Shown here: positions 15,626 to 25,100 of the stretch, piece after piece
How the letters are laid out: each line of letters starts with the position of its first letter
Position numbering within the stretch: the first letter of the stretch is position 1
Origin: a virus
Length of the DNA stretch: 64,000 bases
Reading direction: 5' to 3' (one strand)
Virus record (IMG/VR): IMGVR_UViG_3300017917_001342
Location: 454,644 to 518,643 of that record
Position numbers and translations under genes: made by a program
Notes under the pieces: model-generated
Database searches by the model: none
Told to the model about the DNA's origin: nothing
What the model saw: the letters and a program-made list of their open reading frames with translations, nothing else

Positions 15626-15836
15626 CTTTACTCAAAATATATAACAGTTTAACTTGTGCGATCATTTCAGCCAATGCAGTATTGGTTTCAGCGGCAGCAA
15701 GAATATCGCGCCACTGCGGTTCTTCCTGTTTAGGCGATGTTGATTTGAATCGGTCTAGTAGTGGCCCTGGTAGAAACCCAAACTCTCTAGAGTATACTGT
15801 TTTGCCACCATCTGGACTTTCGTAGATCTTAGGCAT
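15603..15836 (-). CDS. Small hypothetical protein
   Basis: A 77-residue protein from the ATG at 15836, which overlaps the stop of the AbrB-like gene (ends 15829). A longer version from 15875 lies inside that gene and is less likely. PKIYESPDGGKTVYSREFG near the start looks like a beta hairpin, followed by two helices. The function is unknown. Confidence 0.6.
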   Translation of the reverse strand: MPKIYESPDGGKTVYSREFGFLPGPLLDRFKSTSPKQEEPQWRDILAAAETNTALAEMIAQVKLLYILSKDDENIST

Positions 15837-16038
15837 TAGGTCCAACAGGGCCTTCTGTCTTAGCCTTGCGAGCAACTACTCTACCGTGGTCGTCTGTGTC
15901 CCATTCAATGACATCACCTTCTTGCCATCCAAGATGTGCAATCATTTCTTCTGGAAATGTGATATACAGTTCGCCGTGTTCATCTTCTTCTACTGTGCCA
16001 ATAAATGTCACTGCGTCTTGGTTTAGGGTCTCGGGCAT
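15829..16038 (-). CDS. AbrB/MazE-like DNA-binding domain protein
   Basis: A 69-residue protein. ELYITFPEEMIAHLGWQEGD with VIEWDTDDHGRVVARK is the swapped-hairpin beta pattern of AbrB/SpoVT transition regulators and MazE-type antitoxins. These dimers usually bind DNA. No toxin partner is adjacent. As a phage gene it may regulate transcription in the modification operon. It starts inside the end of 16023-16442. Confidence 0.65.
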   Translation of the reverse strand: MPETLNQDAVTFIGTVEEDEHGELYITFPEEMIAHLGWQEGDVIEWDTDDHGRVVARKAKTEGPVGPNA

Positions 16039-16442
16039 TGATCTGAATCCTTGGTTAATGCATGATATACTTTGGCTTCGTTTTTTAAACGTTCGTAATC
16101 ATCTGCATGTTGTTTCATAGTGTTAATCGCAATGTTCATAATATCTGCAATGGCATCGTCCAACACTGCGTCATACTTATCGCCAGCTTCTCTCAGGGGT
16201 TCGTAGGCATTTTCTAGAGCTTTGTCTCTACGCAGTATTCCCATCATGCGTTCAATGCGTTCTAATCTATCGAACACACCGTCTTTGACTTGATTACCTG
16301 TTGTCATTCTATAGATGTCTCCATCTTGTAAAGTAATACCACTGCGAGTTATATCAACTGTGGTAAGTGCAGGTTCCCAGCCATTGGTTGTGAGAATAGA
16401 ACCTTCTATTAGATTAGCGGGTACTGTTATTACGCTAGTCAT
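16023..16442 (-). CDS. Hypothetical protein
   Basis: A 139-residue protein. The N-terminus is beta-rich (VITVPANLIEGSILTTNG), followed by long charged helices. It overlaps the genes on both sides (ATGA type with 16439-16738). No family was recognised; it is one of four small genes between folE and queE. Confidence 0.6.
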   Translation of the reverse strand: MTSVITVPANLIEGSILTTNGWEPALTTVDITRSGITLQDGDIYRMTTGNQVKDGVFDRLERIERMMGILRRDKALENAYEPLREAGDKYDAVLDDAIADIMNIAINTMKQHADDYERLKNEAKVYHALTKDSDQCPRP

Positions 16443-16738
16443 CCGTTCCTCAGATGATGCTGCATTATGATACTGGAAACTTCTTGTCCCAGATCTTTAT
16501 CTTCGCTGATAATGTAAAGTTCTGATTCATATCTATCACGTTTTGAATCATACCAACTAACCTGTGCAACAGTACCACCGTTTGCAGTGTGAAATTTAAA
16601 ATTTGCACTGCTTCTGGTACTGAGGTCATCATCAACAGCAGATGCCTTAACAATGCCAGATGATCTGCTGTTAGTAAGACGCTGATTGTCCCAGTCTTCG
16701 CGTATCCATTTAATCACTAGTTTTTTTAGAAAATTCAT
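16439..16738 (-). CDS. Hypothetical protein
   Basis: A 99-residue protein. The N-terminal helix is basic and hydrophobic (MNFLKKLVIKWIREDW), and a beta-rich centre follows (VAQVSWYDSKRD, ESELYIISED). It overlaps the end of folE by four bases, indicating translational coupling. The function is unknown. Confidence 0.6.
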   Translation of the reverse strand: MNFLKKLVIKWIREDWDNQRLTNSRSSGIVKASAVDDDLSTRSSANFKFHTANGGTVAQVSWYDSKRDRYESELYIISEDKDLGQEVSSIIMQHHLRNG

Positions 16739-17430
16739 CTAGGTGCAAACTCCTGTTGCAATTTGATATTATCAAAGAATTCTTTCTTAGTACCGGTGTC
16801 GTGATTAAATGCACCTTTCAACACTGTGGTTTGTGTTAGGCTGCTGTGTGCCATAATACCACGATTTTCGCAACAGCCATGTGTTGCCTGAATATACACA
16901 CCTACGTCTTTACTGCCGGTGGCTTTCATAATCTCCCTGGCTATATCGTTACAGAGTTCTTCTTGTAGTGTACCACGTCGAGCACACCACTGTGCAATAC
17001 GAGTATATTTGCTAAGTCCAATTAGTTTTTGTGCAGCAATAATACCGATATATGCAACACCAGTTACTGGTTGATGATGATGGCTGCAAACGCTTTTGAT
17101 TTCACTGCGTACTACCAACATACCTTCGTAACGGTCTTCGCTGTCGTTGGGAAATGCAGTTGGATTGGGAGACTTATCATAACGTCCTGACATCAGTTCG
17201 TTATAATACATCTTAGCAAGCCTGCGTGCTGTGCCTTTGCTGTTTGGATCTGTTTCTTTGTCGATTAACAGAGTATCTAACACTGCTTCAAATGCCAGTT
17301 CGGCTTCGTCAATCAGTTTCTTTTTTATGTCTTCTGTAATGAATTGAGAAATGTTATCACCTGCCCAGTATCTTGTACCAGATGATTTGAGTTGTTCGCG
17401 AATTTTCGCGCTAACGGGATAGTTTGTCAA
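16735..17430 (-). CDS. folE: GTP cyclohydrolase I
   Basis: A 231-residue protein. It converts GTP to dihydroneopterin triphosphate, the first step of both folate and 7-deazaguanine synthesis. SVCSHHHQPVTG (113-124) supplies zinc ligand C115 and the histidines. ATHGCCENRG (182-191) supplies the second zinc Cys and the RG motif. VVRSEIKS matches the family segment before the zinc site. The start is TTG at 17430 with GGAG seven bases upstream. A sigma70-like promoter with a perfect TATAAT precedes it. It feeds QueD and QueE for the CDG precursor. Confidence 0.93.
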   Translation of the reverse strand: MTNYPVSAKIREQLKSSGTRYWAGDNISQFITEDIKKKLIDEAELAFEAVLDTLLIDKETDPNSKGTARRLAKMYYNELMSGRYDKSPNPTAFPNDSEDRYEGMLVVRSEIKSVCSHHHQPVTGVAYIGIIAAQKLIGLSKYTRIAQWCARRGTLQEELCNDIAREIMKATGSKDVGVYIQATHGCCENRGIMAHSSLTQTTVLKGAFNHDTGTKKEFFDNIKLQQEFAPR

Positions 17431-17487
17431 TATTGTCTCCGATGGTAAGCAGTGGATTGCTAAGAACTTCTTAAGTTACTTAAAATG

Positions 17488-17516
17488 ATTATAGTCTAAA
17501 ATAGTAGTCAATGCAA
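17488..17516 (-). promoter_or_regulatory. Sigma70-type promoter for folE
   Basis: On the minus strand TTGCAT (17511-17516) and a perfect TATAAT (17488-17493) are 17 bases apart, 58 bases before the folE start. The -35 lies inside the terminator hairpin of the upstream gene. Confidence 0.65.
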
Positions 17517-17526
17517 CATTGACTAC
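17504..17526 (-). terminator. Terminator overlapping a stop codon
   Basis: GTAGTCAATG (17504-17513) and CATTGACTAC (17517-17526) form a perfect 10-bp stem with a 3-base loop. On the minus strand it includes the stop of 17523-17957 and is followed by TATTTTAG. Confidence 0.7.
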
Positions 17527-17957
17527 ACTCTTAATTTTGCGCTGGCAGACGACACACTGATCATGCCATTATACGAGCCTGTGCCACCGTTGGTAATACT
17601 GCTAGATGCACCAACTGCACCCATTGCACCAATTGATGCTAAGTTATAGTGTCTGTCATGCCACAGTGTTTGTTGTTGATGTTCTTCAGTCTTTAGTTTA
17701 GCTTCTACTGGATCACAGCCAGTATCTAGCATAAATGTAACGATTCTGCGCATTCTGTTAAGTCGTTGGTATAGTTCTTCACTAGACTCTTGTAGATCAC
17801 TCATTAAATGATTAAATCGTTCTTCTTCGTCTTTTATTCGTGTTTTAATATTTGCAAATTGTTCAGCAGCTTGACGGTATTCTTCAAAATACTGTTCTCT
17901 AGCAGCAACTCGTTCTTCGTTGGTCATATAGGTTGGTCCTTTCCATATTCTTGCCAT
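17523..17957 (-). CDS. Coiled-coil hypothetical protein
   Basis: A 144-residue protein. Residues 12-85 are a long charged helix with heptad-like spacing (probable coiled coil). The last 40 residues are Gly/Ser/Ala-rich and may be disordered or beta. It overlaps 17924-18466 by 34 bases and ends in a terminator. The family is unknown, although it is the last gene of the dpdA operon. Confidence 0.65.
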   Translation of the reverse strand: MARIWKGPTYMTNEERVAAREQYFEEYRQAAEQFANIKTRIKDEEERFNHLMSDLQESSEELYQRLNRMRRIVTFMLDTGCDPVEAKLKTEEHQQQTLWHDRHYNLASIGAMGAVGASSSITNGGTGSYNGMISVSSASAKLRV

Positions 17958-18466
17958 GATGTAAATGTATCACGTGTCATCAATTCGTGTAGACTATGAC
18001 ACCAAACACCTGGGTTAGATGCTTTGAAATCAGTGTCATCTATTTTCAACATTGTGTTGTAGTTGAACTGTTTGATATAGGGTATTTTGACACTGATCTG
18101 TGGAATGAAATTATCATACTCGCACCATCCAGATTCTAACACTGTGTTGCAATGCGTTACATCAAAATCCAATGTTACTAGATAATCCAGCTTCAACAAT
18201 GGTTTGATCATACTATCCCATTTTTGCATAGCATCGTACAAATCCACGTTGTATTTTGACATTGTTGCAGCAGGATCAAAACACTGATTTGCACCAACAA
18301 ATATGTGCTTACAATCATGCTTGTTTGCATAATCTACAATAGCAATTGGACTTTGAATATCTACCACAAACAGTGTGCGTTGACCATATGCCGGTGTGCG
18401 TTCTATTTCTGTACCAACAAAAAATACCACATTGTTTTTTACGCCGTCTGCATAATCTCGTTCCAT
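17924..18466 (-). CDS. Unknown protein coupled to DpdA
   Basis: A 180-residue protein. Its ATG shares bases with the dpdA stop (TAATG), so the two are translated together. VVFFVGTEIERTPAYGQRTL (14-33) begins a mixed alpha/beta fold; later comes LDFDVTHCNT, and an aromatic C-terminus WCHSLHELMTRDTFTSW. Four Cys and several Asp/His residues could form a metal or active site. No QueC P-loop (SGGxDS) and no methyltransferase motif are present. It is a candidate new partner of the DNA transglycosylase, a role inferred only from coupling. Confidence 0.65.
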   Translation of the reverse strand: MERDYADGVKNNVVFFVGTEIERTPAYGQRTLFVVDIQSPIAIVDYANKHDCKHIFVGANQCFDPAATMSKYNVDLYDAMQKWDSMIKPLLKLDYLVTLDFDVTHCNTVLESGWCEYDNFIPQISVKIPYIKQFNYNTMLKIDDTDFKASNPGVWCHSLHELMTRDTFTSWQEYGKDQPI

Positions 18467-20124
18467 TACATATCCTCTATGTCCATACTGACATCGTTGT
18501 TGGCATCCATGCCTGTGATCTGCTGTAGCATTTTTGCATGTTTATTGATCAAATCCATTGGACGCTCGCTAGTGAATATTTCCGGACAGAGATCTCTAAA
18601 CTCTAATAGGTCTGGTGTTAGATGATGCCTAGCTTCTTCGATTGCCATGTCTTGATATTTGTTTGCAGTTTGAATTGCATCAATGTGTACTTCCACATTG
18701 TGATTCATTGCCAACAGATAACTGAACCCATCCATGCTGCTTGGCCACTTGAGCTGATACTTGTTGCGGTCATTGTTATAGTCTACATTACCCATATCAA
18801 ACAAGCCACCATTTTCGTGACTGTGCAACAGATACTCTTTGTATTCTTTAGTCCAACGGAACTTGTCACCTGCACGACCTTCGGGTGTTTTACTCCATTC
18901 GCCGTTTTCAATTTCTTTCTTTGTAAACTGTACTTTCTTGTATTCGAGATCATCATAGCCGCGAACACAGATATCACCAACTGTACAAGCATCGCCGATA
19001 CGCGAACGATAGGGATAGCAACTTTTAATACGGTTTTCAATTAACCAGTCATTTAGACTCTGCATACCGCCCTTGAGTTCTTTTTTATCAACAATTGGTC
19101 CACCTTTGAATCCTACACTGGTTGGACTTAGTTCGTATCCATAGTACATCTGACCTTTAGCTGTCATAACAAAAGGTGATGCAGCATCAAAGCTTACAGT
19201 AAGTTCCGGATCTACATATTTTCTCAATGCACGCTGTACAGTGGTTAATGCACAGCCTGCTTTGATCTTACCGTTACCAAGATAATGCAGCCATTCACGA
19301 CCTTGTAGATAACCATCGTCGCGCATGATAATCAGTCGACGTAGATTGATGCTAAAGTTACTGGCCTGTACGTTTGAGAATGCCCAGCTTTCAAATGGCA
19401 AGTCTTTGGTTGCTTCCCACCATATATCGCCTTCTTCTTGGTTACGACCTTGAAGAACGTTTAGGAATTTAGTAGCACCTTCTTTGCGATTCTTAATAAA
19501 GAACTCGTGATTTTCTAAACTACCACGTAGGCAGTCGCCGAAGTTTTTCAAACTTGGATGTAGACTTGCACCAGTTACTGGATCAAGACCAAACTTAACC
19601 AGTGCATAGGTAGGCCAGTCTAGTACCATACTGTAGTCACTAGTTGCTTCTAACCAGCGCAGCAGTTTCATACGAACATCATCTTTATCATTTAGATGCT
19701 GTTCGGGTGTTTGATTTGGCTTAGGATGCCATGGGTATTTTAGCACACCTGTTGCAGCTTGGAAACCACCACTGTCACCAATCATCACAGTGCGACTTCT
19801 GTCACGCTGTTGAACTAGGCTTTCTTGTTCCCAACTCTGTTCTGGATCAAGTATTGCATGTCCTGCCGAATACAGTGCAACAGGATAATAAAACATGCTG
19901 TTTGCAGGATCTAGAAAATCTAGATCCTTGAGTCCGTTGACCATACCTGGTGGCAACGATTCTCTCATGTTGTAGTTTTTCATGCTGGCAATTCTAGCAT
20001 AGATAGCACTGATACTAGGCAAGAAACATGCATAGTCTTTTTGCGGATCAGCAAGATTTTTAGCAGCGGGATTTAGGTTTAATCCGTCTGTTGTGAATTG
20101 AAATCGTTTAAATGTGTTTGTCAT
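18466..20124 (-). CDS. dpdA: DpdA-type DNA 7-deazaguanine transglycosylase
   Basis: A 552-residue protein of the tRNA-guanine transglycosylase superfamily. MIGDSGGFQ (114-122) holds the substrate-recognition Asp (D117) and SGGFQ motif. NVLQGRNQEE (222-231) matches the VQG segment, LHYLGNGK (279-286) the GxG loop, and VSFDAASP (310-317) supplies a candidate nucleophilic Asp313. The Cys/His zinc site of tRNA TGT is not obvious, and the protein is longer, as in viral DpdA. DpdA exchanges guanine in DNA for a 7-deazaguanine base. FolE, QueD and QueE encoded nearby would make that base. The DpdA subfamily cannot be fixed by eye. Confidence 0.82.
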   Translation of the reverse strand: MTNTFKRFQFTTDGLNLNPAAKNLADPQKDYACFLPSISAIYARIASMKNYNMRESLPPGMVNGLKDLDFLDPANSMFYYPVALYSAGHAILDPEQSWEQESLVQQRDRSRTVMIGDSGGFQAATGVLKYPWHPKPNQTPEQHLNDKDDVRMKLLRWLEATSDYSMVLDWPTYALVKFGLDPVTGASLHPSLKNFGDCLRGSLENHEFFIKNRKEGATKFLNVLQGRNQEEGDIWWEATKDLPFESWAFSNVQASNFSINLRRLIIMRDDGYLQGREWLHYLGNGKIKAGCALTTVQRALRKYVDPELTVSFDAASPFVMTAKGQMYYGYELSPTSVGFKGGPIVDKKELKGGMQSLNDWLIENRIKSCYPYRSRIGDACTVGDICVRGYDDLEYKKVQFTKKEIENGEWSKTPEGRAGDKFRWTKEYKEYLLHSHENGGLFDMGNVDYNNDRNKYQLKWPSSMDGFSYLLAMNHNVEVHIDAIQTANKYQDMAIEEARHHLTPDLLEFRDLCPEIFTSERPMDLINKHAKMLQQITGMDANNDVSMDIEDM

Positions 20125-20154
20125 GTCTAAGTATGGTCACTGGTTATTATATTG

Positions 20155-21255
20155 TCAAGCTGATTTTACTAAACTGTTTACCAATGGCGTCGCATCAGTA
20201 AACTGTGATATTTTGTTAACTTGTTCTGCAATATCCTGTTGCAATTGGTTGTCTCGATTTAGTACAGCGTTTACGTCTGCTTTTATACGAGCAATTAGAT
20301 TATCTTTATTTTTGAGGTAATTGTCAAAATTAATTGTCCATTCGCTAGGATACTTAAAACGATCATTCCACATTTCTTTATAGCTTAGCCTATCTGGTAC
20401 CATTGGCACAGCACCTGCAAGCAGACCTTCGATAACACTAATGCCATAGGTCTCTTGCAAATTAGCACTGAACACTATTGCAGCAGATCCCAGTATCTCA
20501 TGATATTGATCCTTTGTTAGGGTACGTTCTTGACACACTATCCATTCATACTCGGGCATTGACTCTGCAAGGTCTTTGAAAATCACTAGTTGCTTTTCTG
20601 GTGCTAGTCTGTGTGGGAATACAATCTGTGGCTTCTTAACTGGTTGTGCATACGCAGGCATAATATCATGTAGATATTCCATTGGCCAGCCTGTTAGCTG
20701 TACGCGGCCTTGAGAATTCTCATGCCATTTGTTCCATTCTTCGATACTGCCGTTGTCATCAAACAGTGTATTCAAAAACAGTTCGGCATGAAAATCAGTT
20801 GCAAACCAATTTACATCATAGGTGTAGAACATTGTGCCTTCTGCATTGCGAACCCAGGGTTTGTTGCCAATCAGCCTACCTAAGAAGTCTTGCGGGTCAT
20901 AGCTGCCAGCATGCCACATGCCATGTATTTCAATATTTTTCCCAAGTAATTCAGCCATGTAGCGTAGCTGAATTACAGTTGGGTTCCATGCATCTGTATA
21001 CAAAAATTTGTCACCATCTTGTATTTTGCCGTCTCTGAATAGCTGTGCAATTACACTTAGTTGCGAACCTTTATAGATGTTTGTTGCACCAAAATCTAGA
21101 AATGCACCCGGTGTTGGTTGTGCCGGTACATCTTCACCTTCTATGACTGCAACGGTTTCTGCACCTGCTGCGTCTAGCAGTTTGGGAATATGATCATACC
21201 ATTGTCTGGTATAGCGAGTGTCAATTGGTTCAATTGGTACTACGTATATAGTCAT
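20155..21255 (-). CDS. GT-B glycosyltransferase (family 4-like)
   Basis: A 366-residue protein. The C-terminal half carries FPHRLAPEKQ and the nucleotide-sugar binding stretch SANLQETYGISVIEGLLAG with AVPMVP, typical of GT4 enzymes. The N-terminal half is a divergent acceptor domain. It lies between queD (upstream) and dpdA (31 bases downstream). It could glycosylate the modified base, as glucosyltransferases do in T4 with another base, or a protein or glycan. The location favours but does not prove the first. Confidence 0.8.
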   Translation of the reverse strand: MTIYVVPIEPIDTRYTRQWYDHIPKLLDAAGAETVAVIEGEDVPAQPTPGAFLDFGATNIYKGSQLSVIAQLFRDGKIQDGDKFLYTDAWNPTVIQLRYMAELLGKNIEIHGMWHAGSYDPQDFLGRLIGNKPWVRNAEGTMFYTYDVNWFATDFHAELFLNTLFDDNGSIEEWNKWHENSQGRVQLTGWPMEYLHDIMPAYAQPVKKPQIVFPHRLAPEKQLVIFKDLAESMPEYEWIVCQERTLTKDQYHEILGSAAIVFSANLQETYGISVIEGLLAGAVPMVPDRLSYKEMWNDRFKYPSEWTINFDNYLKNKDNLIARIKADVNAVLNRDNQLQQDIAEQVNKISQFTDATPLVNSLVKSA

Positions 21256-21256
21256 G

Positions 21257-21709
21257 TTACATTCCCCACATGTTGTCTTCGTATCGACGTATCACACGTT
21301 CGATTATATCTTGTGCATCTTTATTGGCTTTGGTAGTGTGAATAGCATTCTTCAACGACCGTATCATATGCTTGCGCATAATTTCTTGATTTTCTATGTA
21401 TCGATCCATAGATATTTTACCAATGTCATTGCTGTTAGAATGCCATTCATTGTAAACGCGAACTAATTCATCAAAGTTGCGTTTGCTTTCTTCGTCCCAC
21501 ATGCTAACTGGCTCATAGGGATCGTCACAACCATTGATATAGTTGCACAATCCGCTATCCATTAGATTAACAATACTTTCTAAGTCTTGAATACGTTTTT
21601 GTTGATCGACGATAGTGTCAATGGCTTCTTTGATCAAAAGATGTACTTTACTATCAGCCATATGCGATTCTAATCGGTTTACCAAATTAGCAAGTGTGGC
21701 GTCATTCAT
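21257..21709 (-). CDS. Helical hypothetical protein
   Basis: A 150-residue protein, almost wholly helical with heptad-like Leu/Ile spacing near residues 22-50. It starts on the last base of queD and ends one base before the glycosyltransferase, so it is within the same operon. No motif was recognised. Confidence 0.62.
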   Translation of the reverse strand: MNDATLANLVNRLESHMADSKVHLLIKEAIDTIVDQQKRIQDLESIVNLMDSGLCNYINGCDDPYEPVSMWDEESKRNFDELVRVYNEWHSNSNDIGKISMDRYIENQEIMRKHMIRSLKNAIHTTKANKDAQDIIERVIRRYEDNMWGM

Positions 21710-22116
21710 TATGCTAGTCCTTTAATGTGTTCAGCACGGTCCCACTTGATTAGTGCGCCGTTTTCATTGTCTTCGCTAACTTCGATCCACACACTGCGAT
21801 TTGGATAACGAGCAGAAATTTCTGCATACAAATCATCTGCAATCATCTCGCAGCTTTTGTAATCTAGATTGAGTATGTTGTCGCCATAGAGATTTTGCAG
21901 CCAACGTTTGAACTGAATAAATTCAATGTCCCTGTCGTCGTGTGTTACACTGATCCAAACTTGAAAGTGAAAAATGTGACGATGCGGATGCCCTAGAAAA
22001 CTAACATCATATTTGTCACCAGTTGCAAGTTTTGGATCAGTTAATGCCGCAGGATATCTGTGAATACCTTCCTGGGTAAACTTTACCCAGATCATTTTGC
22101 TTGTAGCATCAACCAT
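21709..22116 (-). CDS. queD: QueD-like 6-carboxytetrahydropterin synthase
   Basis: A 135-residue protein of the PTPS/QueD T-fold family, the usual length. IHRYP (18-22) and HRH (45-47) supply the three zinc histidines. SCEMIADDLYAEI (88-100) corresponds to the PTxEniA helix, and VWIEVSEDNENGA (109-121) to the VxVxET segment with the base-binding Glu. The family's catalytic Cys near the HGH site is not seen, so activity or chemistry may differ. It is upstream of the glycosyltransferase and dpdA and would supply QueE. AGGAG lies seven bases before the ATG. Confidence 0.72.
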   Translation of the reverse strand: MVDATSKMIWVKFTQEGIHRYPAALTDPKLATGDKYDVSFLGHPHRHIFHFQVWISVTHDDRDIEFIQFKRWLQNLYGDNILNLDYKSCEMIADDLYAEISARYPNRSVWIEVSEDNENGALIKWDRAEHIKGLA

Positions 22117-22126
22117 TAGAAGTCTC

Positions 22127-22150
22127 CTATACTGTGATTCTACAGTATAG
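22127..22150 (-). promoter_or_regulatory. Hairpin beside the queD ribosome site
   Basis: CTATACTG (22127-22134) and CAGTATAG (22143-22150) form a perfect 8-bp stem. The arm nearer the gene runs into the AGGAG used by queD. A TTGACG (22151-22156) lies directly upstream. The hairpin could modulate queD translation. Confidence 0.45.
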
Positions 22151-22175
22151 CGTCAATACCGCAAATCAGCTAGTA

Positions 22176-25100
22176 TCAAAGATCGATAGTAGTTCTAACG
22201 GTTTTAATAACCATAGTACCACTATTAGCAGGAGTGAATATTAATTCCACAACTCCGCCTACAATGTCTGCATCAAACTCGCCTAAGCTGCCACTGGTAT
22301 AGATGTAGTTGTATTCGGTAATGTACACATCAGTACCGTCATGTATTAACATAACCTGTCCGGATTGATAAGTGCTATTGGTTTGATCTGTAATCTGTAT
22401 AAAGTAGTGAGCAGTTCTGTATTCTGTTGCAGGCCATGAGTCTACTACCTGTTGGAACGTGCTAGAACTAGTATATGAATTACCATCTAGTACCCAGGTG
22501 TTACCGCTTACAGTAGAATTGCTGTTGAGTTTTTCTACAGTAACAGTACCTCTAGAAGTCAATGCACTGACGTTAGCATGACCGGCAACAGCAATGTTAC
22601 CGCCCGCATTAACATCACCGCCAAGACCTATGCCACCACCTACTACCAATGCACCTGTGGCAGTGTTTGTGCTTGCATTAGTTGAGTTAACTGTTACATT
22701 CTGTCCAAACTGACCATAGACGTTGCTTACCAATGCATTTACTGTTGCAGTACCACTACTCTGTAGTGATGTAACTGTAAATGCAGTGCCGCTAATAGCA
22801 CCATTTGATATCAAACTGCCTACTGAGAGACTGCTGTTAAAATTGGATGCACCGGTAACACCAACACCGCCGCGTACATCCAAGTTACTGTTTGGTGTTG
22901 TAGTGTTTATACCAATACTGCCAGTGAATGCAGTATAACCACTCAGGCCACCGGTTATATCTAGATAAGCACCTGTATCGTTATTGATACTGCCTCTAAA
23001 ACTAGCAACGTTGCTTACATATAATCCAGTACCCGGTCCGTCTGCTAAGATTGCACCGCCCATAACTTCAAGTTGTGTAGCTGGATTATTAGTGCCGATA
23101 CCAACACGACCTGCGAAATAGTTTACACTACCACCAGTGACAATGTTGCCACCTATACCAATACCGCCGCCTACAACCAACGCACCGGTAGTTGTACTGA
23201 TACTAGGATTGGTACTGTTAACAGTTACGTTTTGACCAAACAAACCATAGACGTTTGAAATCAATACGTCTGTTAAGGTTGTGGTGCTGCTTTGTATAGA
23301 TGTAAATCCGGCATGTGTACCCGTAACTGTGCCGTTACTAGCTAGAGAACTTACACTGGCTCTACCAACTGATTGTATGTTAGTTGCTACAACATTGGTA
23401 TTACTTGATAAACTGTTAACAGATGTGTGACCGATGACTTTTAATTCGTTGACAGTCAGTCTTGTTGCATTGTTGTCCCAGAATAAGTTGTCACCGTTAC
23501 CTGAGAAGCTGTTTGCTGCGCCCGCAAATTGCACTGTACCTGGAATACCATAACTCAGTGTGCTGGTAGCAGATGTAGTTTGGAAACTGCCGTCTGGGAA
23601 TATTATGCCGCTGGCTGTATTGGAATTACCTATATGTATATTTCCGTATACGTCCAATGGATAATTGTAAGTTGCAGTGCCTATACCGATTGCAACATTG
23701 GCAATAATGTAAGTACCAGCAGTAATACTGGTGTTGCTAACCAACACATTGAACTGCGAACTACCGCCAACAGTTATATTGTTAGCAGTAAATCCTATAT
23801 TTGCAACAACATAATTTGCTTGTAACGTGCCACTTGATTGAATATCACCGTTGCTTACTAATCGTTGACCGGTGATAGTACCGTTTGCTTGTATAAATGT
23901 ATTACTGCGTAGAGAATCACCTACGATTTTATCGTTGGCCTGTATGGCAATATTAGAATAGAGATTCTGTGCAACAATCTGGCCGGTGGATTGTATAAAA
24001 CTGTTACTGTAAATTTCGCCAGCCCACAGTGTACCATTGGCCTGTATTGTAGTATTACTTGTTAGTTTGTTACCTAATACGTAACTATCAGCCTGAACAA
24101 AGTTATTACTATAATATCCATTGGCATATACAAAAGATGCTGCTCGTACAGTGGAATTACTTGAAAATGTGTCAACAATTACAATACCAGTAGCATTCAA
24201 ACTACCAGTTTTCATGTCAACGTTGCTGTAAATGCTGTCCCCTAAAATTACAGTAGCAGCTTGAATTGTAGAATTGCTAAAAATTCTATTTGCAGTTATA
24301 TCACTGCGAGCAGAAATGCTGTCTGCATTCACATAGGTATTGGAGTCTAAATATCCAGTCTGTGTACCTAAATGTGTATAGGTATAATTTGATACAGTTT
24401 GAGAAAAATTACCTTGTGTTGCATTTAACACAGATGCTTGTACAAAGGAATTGCTGATAATAGCATTGGCTATTATTCTGTCAGATGCATTAACTACTGG
24501 TGAAAATACTGAAATGTTACCAACTAGAACATTACCAGTAATATAGTTTAATGCTGTAATATTGTTACTAGTAACCGAATCATTTGCTGCCAACAACAAT
24601 CCAGTTATTGTGTTTGTAGCAGACATGTTGGTAGCACTGATTGCAGTGTTACTCTGTATATTATTACCTGTGATAGTACCTGCGGCGCTGACAAAACTGT
24701 TGCTTCTTATACCGTTTGATTGTATGTCGTTTACAGCTCGTATACCGTCTAGCGAAGAAATTTGACCGCCGGTGTTCAGAGAATCTCCGATACCAACACC
24801 ACCTGCAACAATTAATGCACCTGTGGTAGTATTAGTACTTACAGTAGTATTGCTGAGATATTGACTACCAAAGTGAGCTCTACCATAGACATATCCGGCT
24901 ATCGCTTCAAATGGGTTATATACATTACTAGAATTTGGTTGCACATTGGTGATGTAAATGAGATCACCTGTGCTGTTTTGCCAACCTAAGAATGCATTAT
25001 TATCATCAATGACATAATAATTCATTATCATGCCACGATCATAACCATCGTTAACAGTTAATGGGTCATTGTTAATCGATTCGTTACCAACTATGATAGT

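Noticed and set aside
17924-18466. Missing QueC
   Set aside because: No SGGxDS P-loop and no CxxC zinc cluster of QueC are present.
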